Shown here: positions 1 to 3,439 of the stretch, one piece after another | Numbering within the stretch: position 1 is the stretch's first letter | Layout: every line of letters starts with the position of its first letter | DNA from: Candidatus Fermentibacterota bacterium | GTDB taxonomy: Bacteria > JAFGKV01 | Length of the DNA: 5,557 nt | NCBI GenBank assembly: GCA_016928395.1 | Contig: JAFGKV010000248.1 | Location: 1-5,557, forward strand | Reading direction: 5' to 3' | Notes under the pieces: model-generated | The model's input: the letters and a program-made list of their open reading frames with translations, nothing else | Database searches by the model: none | Told to the model about the DNA's origin: nothing | Program-made: the position numbers and the translations under genes

Positions 1-161
1 CATTCTCACCCTTCGATTCCGGACAGTGCGTGACTCCCGAACCCGTAACATGAGACGGCTCCTCAGTGAAGAAGGTTCCATGGCCCCAGCTCCGAGATGC
101 ATTCGGGGCGGGGTGACCTCTTGTAGATGCGTGAGCCATTGGGGCAGGGCTTGACATGGGA

Positions 162-187
162 GGAGCTGCCTGGGGTCAGAGTACCAG
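162..187 (+). repeat. 26-bp dispersed repeat, copy 1
   Basis: This 26-bp stretch begins GGAGCTGCCTGG, ends TCAGAGTACCAG and recurs exactly at 1899-1924 in the same orientation. The flanking bases differ on both sides, so the identity is exactly 26 bp. The inner CCTGGGGTCA occurs a third time at 197-206. Strings of the CTGGGGTCAGAGTACC kind are, from memory, a common interspersed motif in bacterial genomes, often near IS200-like or REP-associated transposase remnants. No transposase is visible here, so the mobile origin is inference. Confidence 0.8.
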
Positions 188-196
188 TAACGGCGT

Positions 197-206
197 CCTG
201 GGGTCA
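197..206 (+). repeat. Partial copy of the CCTGGGGTCA repeat core
   Basis: This 10-bp string CCTGGGGTCA matches the core of the 26-bp repeat (169-178 and 1906-1915) and starts 28 bp after the first copy. It runs straight into the AT-rich heptamer array at 207-227. It may be a second, diverged end of the same small element, but ten bases is weak evidence. Confidence 0.45.
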
Positions 207-227
207 AATCTTTAATCTGTAATCTTC
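207..227 (+). repeat. AT-rich heptamer triplet, AATCTKY
   Basis: Three head-to-tail 7-bp units, AATCTTT, AATCTGT and AATCTTC, lie in register. They form an AT-rich island in otherwise GC-rich sequence. The array is short and imperfect and has no adjacent origin or replication gene, so it is best called a microrepeat rather than iterons. Confidence 0.5.
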
Positions 228-429
228 GCGCGAGAGGTCCCCTGGTTCCGGTCATTGGGGCCAGCTCGGCGCCGTGCCCCTGCTCCCCGCCGGGTCACAT
301 TCACCGGCGCACGGGACGTAGATGACAGTAGGACTTTCGGAGGCGCCCGTCACCTGACGCACGGGAAGCGCCGGATAATCGGCAAGGCGGAACCCGCAGG
401 AAGTGTCGTACGGTGAAGGAGTAGCGAGC

Positions 430-489
430 CACCTGTCTGCCGCCTGCCTGTGCGTGGCTGCACGCAGACAGGTGCCGGCACAGGCAGGC
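430..489. repeat. Two interlocked perfect inverted repeats
   Basis: CACCTGTCTGC (430-440) is the exact reverse complement of 464-474, an 11-bp arm. GCCTGCCTGTGC (442-453) is the exact reverse complement of 478-489, a 12-bp arm. The order is A-B-A'-B', so the arms interleave. The linkers are 1 nt (441), 10 nt (454-463) and 3 nt (475-477). Those are too short for both long helices to form fully together, so two mutually exclusive hairpins are likelier than a pseudoknot. Arms A and B resemble each other (CCTGYCTG cores), which suggests duplication of one palindromic unit. A related GCCTGC/GCAGGC palindrome occurs at 2564-2580. Confidence 0.7.
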
Positions 490-558
490 ACCGACCGCGC
501 GTCACGCGGCGGGGGCAGCAATGCCCTGGCTGAAGCGTTGACCTGGCACGTGGCCATG

Positions 559-660
559 GTCTGGCGTTCCCGGCGGCTCCGGGGGTTGGGCAAGACGCGG
601 TTGCAGAACTGGCTCATCGGGGTGGCCTGCCCAACCCCGAATTCGCCGGGAACGCCAGAC
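559..660. repeat. Long imperfect inverted repeat or hairpin
   Basis: Positions 559-575 (GTCTGGCGTTCCCGGCG) pair perfectly with 644-660 (17 bp). After an internal loop of 8 versus 7 nt, GGTTGGGC (584-591) pairs perfectly with 629-636 (8 bp). The apical loop is 37 nt (592-628). The structure spans 102 nt with 25 paired positions and ends 70 bp upstream of the operon's -35 box. There is no T-tract after it, so it is not a classical terminator. It could be a small palindromic element or encode a structured RNA; no matching family is recognised. Confidence 0.65.
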
Positions 661-730
661 CCGCGGGTGAGCCACGCAGGTGACTGGGATCGCGAAGGTG
701 TGCGCTCTCCCACGGCTCTGCGCGCGGGGC

Positions 731-759
731 TTGACAGAATGGTGCGGACTGTGTATAGT
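731..759 (+). promoter_or_regulatory. Sigma70-type promoter of the membrane protein/regulator operon
   Basis: A perfect -35 box TTGACA (731-736) is followed after a 17-bp spacer by TATAGT (754-759), which matches five of six -10 consensus bases. This predicts a start near 765-767 and a leader of about 60 nt before the ATG at 825. No other site in the window is as close to consensus. The predicted start falls at the first of two palindromes, so the promoter is probably repressed by a bound regulator. Confidence 0.75.
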
Positions 760-765
760 CACGGC

Positions 766-794
766 AAAGTACTTTTTCTTACGAAGTACTTCGT
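766..794. promoter_or_regulatory. Tandem palindromic operator, AAGTACTT cores
   Basis: AAAGTACTTT (766-775) and ACGAAGTACTTCGT (781-794) are both perfect palindromes with the same AAGTACTT core at 767-774 and 784-791. Their centres are 17 bp apart, and the shared consensus is CRAAGTACTTY. The first begins six bases after the -10 box, over the predicted transcription start, which is a classical repressor position. The likely ligand is the winged-helix protein encoded by the second gene of the operon; that is inference from position and symmetry. In RNA the two cores could also pair with each other across a 9-nt loop. Confidence 0.7.
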
Positions 795-824
795 GATACA
801 CCTCAAGCCTCGCAGGAGGTCCCC

Positions 825-1466
825 ATGTCAAGACAACTCAGCCTACAAGAGGCCGAGCGCAGAGCCTTCACGACAGCCTACGAAGATGGGCTGTGGGATG
901 TGCTACTAGGATGTTTCCTGCTGCTGTTTGCCGTCGCCCCTCCACTCAGCCGCAGCCTGGGCGATTTCTGGAGTTCGGCCGTGTTCCTTCCCTTCTGGGG
1001 ACTCGTCTATGCGCTCATCAGGTGGCTCAGGACGAACATGGTCGCTCCCCGGATCGGGACCGTGCGATTCGGCCGTGCGCGTCGAACGAGGCTGGCTCTG
1101 TTCAGTCGAGCTATGCTTGTCATCAACCTGGCGGCACTGATTCTCGGCCTTCTGGTCGCGACAGGCGTCGGCAGAGTCCCTGGCTCGGTGATCCCCATTC
1201 TGTTCGGCTTGCTCCTGCTCATTGGCTTCAACCTGGCGGCGGTGCTCCTGGGGATCAGCCGGCTGCACCTCTATGGCCTGCTGGTCGGCCTCTCGCCTCT
1301 GGTTGGCGAGTGGCTCTACACCCATCGCAGTGCGACTCACCACGGCTTCCCGGTCACCTTCGGGACCTCGGCCGCAGTGGCGATCATCATCGGCGTGGGT
1401 ATCTTCATCAGAGTCCTGCGGAGCCAACCCATTTCCGAGTGCGGAACCTCATCTGAGGACACCTGA
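825..1466 (+). CDS. Six-pass integral membrane protein of unknown function
   Basis: This 213-residue protein has about six hydrophobic helices near residues 24-40, 50-67, 96-114, 120-143, 147-165 and 179-197. The basic loop at 68-95 (PRIGTVRFGRARR) should be cytoplasmic, which puts both termini inside. The N-terminal stretch EAERRAFTTAYEDGLWD and the GDFWSSAVFLPFWGL segment look like conserved signatures of a hypothetical-protein family I seem to recall beside small winged-helix regulators, but I cannot name a domain or substrate. There is no signal peptide, and the hydrophilic tail after 198 is short. ATG 825 is chosen because AGGAGGT (814-820) lies 4 nt upstream. The gene is first in an operon, with its stop one base before the regulator's ATG, so the two are probably translationally coupled. 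Coding status is strong; function is unknown. Confidence 0.85.
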   Translation: MSRQLSLQEAERRAFTTAYEDGLWDVLLGCFLLLFAVAPPLSRSLGDFWSSAVFLPFWGLVYALIRWLRTNMVAPRIGTVRFGRARRTRLALFSRAMLVINLAALILGLLVATGVGRVPGSVIPILFGLLLLIGFNLAAVLLGISRLHLYGLLVGLSPLVGEWLYTHRSATHHGFPVTFGTSAAVAIIIGVGIFIRVLRSQPISECGTSSEDT

Positions 1467-1467
1467 G

Positions 1468-1788
1468 ATGGAAAGCCCCGGTGTGGGTCGCCACCCCCTT
1501 GCCGACGTCGACCAGGTCATTCACGCCCCGGCACGGCTCATGGTGCTCACCTATCTCTACGTCGTGGAGAGTGCCGACTATGTCTTCCTGTCCCGCATGA
1601 CTGGGCTGACCTGGGGCAACCTGGCAACGCACCTGGCCAAGCTGGAGAAGGCCGGGTACGTTGCCATCACCAAAGGATTCAAAGGCAAGAAGCCTCACAG
1701 CACGGTGAGCCTGACGATGCAAGGCAGAGCCGCGTTCTGCGAGTATAGGAGAAACATGCAGAGCGTGCTGGGCGACTTGCCTGAATAG
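1468..1788 (+). CDS. Small winged-helix (MarR/HTH_34-like) transcriptional regulator
   Basis: The 106-residue product has the layout of a minimal winged-helix regulator. Helix 1 is around 17-32 (VIHAPARLMVLTYLYV), helix 2 around 38-46, and the recognition helix around 47-62 (TWGNLATHLAKLEKAGY). The basic beta-wing is around 64-83 (ITKGFKGKKPHSTVSLT). The HAPARLMVLTYL, GLTWGNLATHLAKLEKAGYV and LTMQGR segments are typical of the stand-alone winged-helix family Pfam calls HTH_34, related to MarR/ArsR. Such proteins normally act as dimers. There is no ligand or metal domain, and the single Cys gives no obvious sensing site. ATG 1468 is chosen over longer in-frame starts, such as 1222, because those overlap the membrane gene, and GAGG at 1455-1458 is well placed. 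It probably binds the AAGTACTT palindromes at 766-794 and autoregulates the operon (inference). Confidence 0.9.
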   Translation: MESPGVGRHPLADVDQVIHAPARLMVLTYLYVVESADYVFLSRMTGLTWGNLATHLAKLEKAGYVAITKGFKGKKPHSTVSLTMQGRAAFCEYRRNMQSVLGDLPE

Positions 1789-1898
1789 GCTGAAGGAGCG
1801 CTCCATGCGGTGTGAACGGGCGCGTGCACCCTCTGTCGGCCGGATGACGGAGACTCGGAGCCGGTTCTGTCGAGTCTCGACGCATCCACTGATCCCAC

Positions 1899-1924
1899 GG
1901 AGCTGCCTGGGGTCAGAGTACCAG
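1899..1924 (+). repeat. 26-bp dispersed repeat, copy 2
   Basis: This is an exact same-strand match to 162-187. It lies 111 bp after the winged-helix gene, so the two copies bracket the whole operon and its promoter. See copy 1 for the motif. Divergent bases begin immediately on both sides. Confidence 0.8.
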
Positions 1925-1943
1925 GAGAAAGCCTCTCGATTGC

Positions 1944-1978
1944 GGAAGGGGGAGTACGGAACGCGGAGTGCGGAAGGC
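1944..1978 (+). repeat. Degenerate heptamer array, five GGARNNS units
   Basis: Five consecutive 7-bp units lie in perfect register: GGAAGGG, GGAGTAC, GGAACGC, GGAGTGC and GGAAGGC. Units 1, 3 and 5 begin GGAA and units 2 and 4 begin GGAGT, so there is also a 14-bp higher-order period. This resembles the short tandemly repeated heptanucleotide class described in cyanobacteria and other bacteria; the resemblance is in period, not a sequence match. Confidence 0.65.
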
Positions 1979-2173
1979 AGGATTGACGGCTGGCAACCGT
2001 CGACTGATCATTGAAGGCGGCATCCTCCCGTTCCGGTGTGCGCCGGTTTTCGAATTCTTTCCTGGTCAGGACTTCCGGGCTCGCCGCGAGACGTCTTCGA
2101 GTTCTGACGACGTCGGTGGCGGACCCTCTCCGTGTGCGGGGTGCACATGGTTCGGGCACGGAACAGCCGCGGA

Positions 2174-2187
2174 CGCGAGGAATCGCG
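2174..2187. repeat. GGAA-tetraloop mini-hairpin, copy 1
   Basis: CGCGA (2174-2178) pairs with TCGCG (2183-2187) around a GGAA loop, a GNRA-type tetraloop if transcribed. The 12-bp core GCGAGGAATCGC is repeated exactly at 2278-2289. Confidence 0.5.
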
Positions 2188-2276
2188 CCCCTCCATAGTG
2201 CGGATGGCGTTCGCGGTTGACACCGCTCCTACCCGTGGGGCGAACTCCGGCCATTCCATACTTCCAGTCGCCAAGT

Positions 2277-2290
2277 TGCGAGGAATCGCA
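2277..2290. repeat. GGAA-tetraloop mini-hairpin, copy 2
   Basis: TGCGA (2277-2281) pairs with TCGCA (2286-2290) around the same GGAA loop. The outermost base pair differs from copy 1 (T-A here, C-G there) yet stays complementary, so pairing is kept despite substitution. Two copies are too few to prove selection. Confidence 0.5.
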
Positions 2291-2499
2291 GGCACCGATT
2301 CCGAATTTGCCGAACGAGAATCTGCGCTGTGGAGCGGGCACGTAGCCGCTGTGCGGCAAGCTCTCTGCTTTCTGCTATCAGCTCTCTGCCAGCCGACTGC
2401 CGCCTGCCGCTTCGCTCGCAGGGTTCAGGGTTCAGTGCGGCCTCTGAGGACGCCGGGCTCCCTCAGAATTCTCATGGTTGAGAGTACGGCGCACTGAGC

Positions 2500-2520
2500 G
2501 GGAGGGCACAGGTCCCTCCC
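2500..2520. repeat. GGGAGGG/CCCTCCC palindromic repeat
   Basis: GGGAGGG (2500-2506) pairs with CCCTCCC (2514-2520) over a 7-nt loop. On the minus strand the unit is preceded by CTGTAGG, matching the TGTAGG lead-in of the REP-like element at 2603-2627. The two may therefore belong to one broad family of interspersed palindromes. Confidence 0.5.
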
Positions 2521-2551
2521 CTACAGAGACGCCCACGGCGCCGTTGCCTCA

Positions 2552-2592
2552 TAGGAGCGGCCCGCCTGCGGTAGGCAGGCTTCAGCCGCGAC
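2552..2592 (+). repeat. REP-like palindrome with a nested palindrome in its loop
   Basis: The outer stem is GCGGC (2557-2561) with GCCGC (2585-2589). The flanks read TAGGAGCGG on the left and TTCAGCCGCGAC on the right, matching the consensus of the neighbouring element on the opposite strand. Between the arms sits an extra palindrome, GCCTGC (2564-2569) and GCAGGC (2575-2580), about 18-20 bp in all. It looks like an insertion into an ancestral TAGGAGCGGCTTCAGCCGCGAC unit. Confidence 0.6.
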
Positions 2593-2602
2593 ACGCCACC
2601 CC

Positions 2603-2627
2603 TGTCGGGCCTGAAGGCCCTCCTACA
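2603..2627 (-). repeat. REP-like palindrome, minus orientation
   Basis: Read on the minus strand it begins TGTAGGAGGGCC and continues TTCAGGCCCGACA, with stem GGGCC/GGCCC and a TTCA loop. It shares TAGGAG-S-GSC-TTCAG and CCGAC/CGCGAC features with the plus-strand element at 2552-2592. The pair is arranged tail to tail around a short spacer, like a BIME. Confidence 0.6.
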
Positions 2628-2728
2628 CTGCCCATGCACGCCACTATTCGCCCGCGGGGGGTGGCGTTCGGTATCGCTATCGTGGTCGCACTCGTAGTCA
2701 GAATCGACGAGCGGCATCCGGCATCATG

Positions 2729-2845
2729 CGCCCTCACCCTCACCCTCAGCCTCTCCCCCGGTAGAGGGAATGGTCCGTGCACCCACGGAGCGGAGCCGAA
2801 CAGCACCCCTTCTCCCCGCGTGGGAGAAGGCGGGGGATGAGGGCG
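2729..2845. repeat. Composite inverted repeat, MITE-like
   Basis: The outer arms CGCCCTCA (2729-2736) and TGAGGGCG (2838-2845) are perfect 8-bp terminal inverted repeats. The left half starts with CCCTCA three times in tandem (2731-2748) and contains CCTCT/AGAGG complementarity. The right half contains a 9-bp stem, CCTTCTCCC (2808-2816) with GGGAGAAGG (2822-2830), around a 5-nt loop. ATGCG occurs on both sides (2726-2730 and 2846-2850), a possible but imperfectly placed target duplication. The CCCTCACCC, CTCTCCC and GGGAGAAGG style is a widespread interspersed repeat in bacterial genomes, as I recall it. There is no coding content. Confidence 0.6.
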
Positions 2846-2906
2846 ATGCGTGCCGCGTGAAGTGAAGGTACAGCTTGGTTCGGGGCCGGACTGCCTACTG
2901 CCGCTC

Positions 2907-2926
2907 CTCCTCACTCCTCACTCCTA
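2907..2926 (+). repeat. CTCCTCA heptamer microrepeat
   Basis: Two full CTCCTCA units (2907-2920) are followed by CTCCTA. It is a period-7 repeat like the arrays at 207-227 and 1944-1978, but with unrelated sequence. Confidence 0.45.
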
Positions 2927-3132
2927 TCTGATCTTGAGCCTTTGAGGTGAACGTGTGCCTGGCCGCTTCGCTCTTGACTTCCCTCCGCTCCTCCCCTACC
3001 CTCTGCTTTCTCAATGGTGACGGCCTATGCCGCCTAGCGTCCAGCCCCTACGCCTGCAGGGGGTCCCTTGCATTCGCTCTGCGTTGCTCTTCCGCACCTC
3101 CATCCTGGCCGGCGATCCTCTTGTCGTGACCA

Positions 3133-3152
3133 CTATTCTAGGCTTAGAATAG
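3133..3152. repeat. 20-bp near-perfect palindrome
   Basis: CTATTCTA (3133-3140) pairs perfectly with TAGAATAG (3145-3152) around GGCT. It is AT-rich in GC-rich surroundings. TAGAAT matches five of six bases of a -10 box, and TTGTCG (3121-3126) lies 18 bp upstream, so it might be an operator over a weak promoter. The nearest downstream gene starts 287 bp away. No T-tract follows, so it is not a typical terminator. Confidence 0.45.
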
Positions 3153-3296
3153 CTCCTCTCGTGCCGAATTCAACCGCCGCAAGTCTTCGTTTTTATGACG
3201 TCCCCCGGCATCTCACGCACCCCTTGTTCCCCTCTATGCCACAGGCCCTGACTGTAGTCGAGGGGGGTGAAACACCCTTCCTCCGCGGTCTCTGTG

Positions 3297-3332
3297 GTGA
3301 GGATTCCTTTGCGTTCTTTGCGTGAGGATTCC
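3297..3332 (+). repeat. Direct repeat GTGAGGATTCC
   Basis: An 11-bp string occurs at 3297-3307 and 3322-3332, separated by TTTGCGTTCTTTGC. The surrounding style (CTCCGCGGTCTCTGTGGTGA, then TTTGCGTTCTTTGCGTGAGG) resembles an intergenic repeat common in several environmental phyla, from memory. Confidence 0.4.
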
Positions 3333-3415
3333 GGTTCGAATTCAGTGCTTCGGATTACCCGCGGGGCGGGCCGACTTCGAACGTCTCAGTTCATCTGTGA
3401 ACTCACAACCGCTCG

Positions 3416-3434
3416 CGATGCGGGCATCGGGAGA
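3416..3434 (+). promoter_or_regulatory. Shine-Dalgarno of the aminopeptidase with abutting hairpin
   Basis: GGGAGA (3429-3434) lies 5 nt before ATG 3440 and decides that start. Immediately upstream CGATG (3416-3420) pairs with CATCG (3425-3429) around a CGGG loop, and the last paired base is the first base of the ribosome binding site. The helix is short, so an effect on translation is possible but speculative. Confidence 0.5.
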
Positions 3435-3439
3435 AAACC

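Larger units (their letters stand above)
1..730. other. Gene-free left region with repeats
   Basis: I find no convincing gene here. The open frames at about 252-831 on both strands overlap each other, look compositionally random (rich in Arg, Pro, Ala and Ser) and lack a recognisable domain. They are what GC-rich noncoding DNA produces by chance. The three forward frames entering from the left edge meet stops at about 31, 51 and 152, and none reads like the end of a known protein. The recognisable content is repeats: a 26-bp dispersed repeat, a short AT-rich heptamer array, two interlocked inverted repeats and a long imperfect hairpin, each listed separately. A very small or unusual gene cannot be excluded. 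Confidence 0.6.
1789..3439. other. 1.65-kb gene-free, repeat-rich intergenic region
   Basis: No frame here is convincing on either strand. The short open frames (1805-2014, 2066-2359, 2132-2497, 2582-2914, 3068-3325 and others) overlap each other across frames, lack recognisable domains and run through repeats. The content includes a 26-bp repeat copy (1899-1924), a heptamer array (1944-1978), twin GGAA hairpins (2174-2290) and a 10-bp direct repeat AGCTCTCTGC (2359-2368, 2380-2389). It also includes a GGGTTCA doublet (2421-2434), a palindrome cluster (2500-2845), a CTCCTCA microrepeat (2907-2926) and a near-palindrome (3133-3152). The region may be decayed genes overrun by repeats. No fragment is recognisable enough to call a pseudogene. 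Confidence 0.6.

Noticed and set aside
151-156. Second TTGACA as a promoter -35 box
   Set aside because: No -10-like hexamer occurs 16-18 bp downstream (the sequence there is GGGGTCAGAG), and no gene follows. Only the copy at 731 has a partner.
585-635. attC-like site of an integron (GTTGGGC and GCCCAAC core-like boxes in the long hairpin)
   Set aside because: An attC site needs RYYYAAC first and GTTRRRY last. Here the order is reversed on either strand, and no cassette array or integrase is present.
403-909. Open frame of 168 codons on the plus strand, with opposing frames at 252-713 and 502-831
   Set aside because: There is no ribosome binding site match and no domain. Composition is biased as expected for GC-rich noncoding DNA. 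The frame runs through two inverted repeats, the promoter and operator and into the real membrane-protein gene.
1222-1467. Upstream in-frame extension of the winged-helix protein
   Set aside because: This would overlap the membrane-protein gene by about 240 bases and adds a Ser/Arg/Trp-rich segment unlike the family. ATG 1468 has a good ribosome binding site and gives the normal domain.
1795-1804. GGAGCGCTCC palindrome just after the winged-helix stop as a terminator
   Set aside because: It is a perfect palindrome with no loop room and no T-tract. It is too short to support a terminator call.
2066-2497. Overlapping open frames on both strands as hidden genes
   Set aside because: Several frames are open at once, they contain repeat units and mini-hairpins, and none has a ribosome binding site with a domain-like protein.
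2857-2866. GTGAAGTGAA shared with 4741-4750
   Set aside because: A 10-bp low-complexity match with no flanking similarity is most likely chance.
3331-3345. GGTTCGAATTC resembling the T-arm of a tRNA
   Set aside because: The flanks do not form a T-stem, and no anticodon arm, D-arm or acceptor pairing is found upstream.
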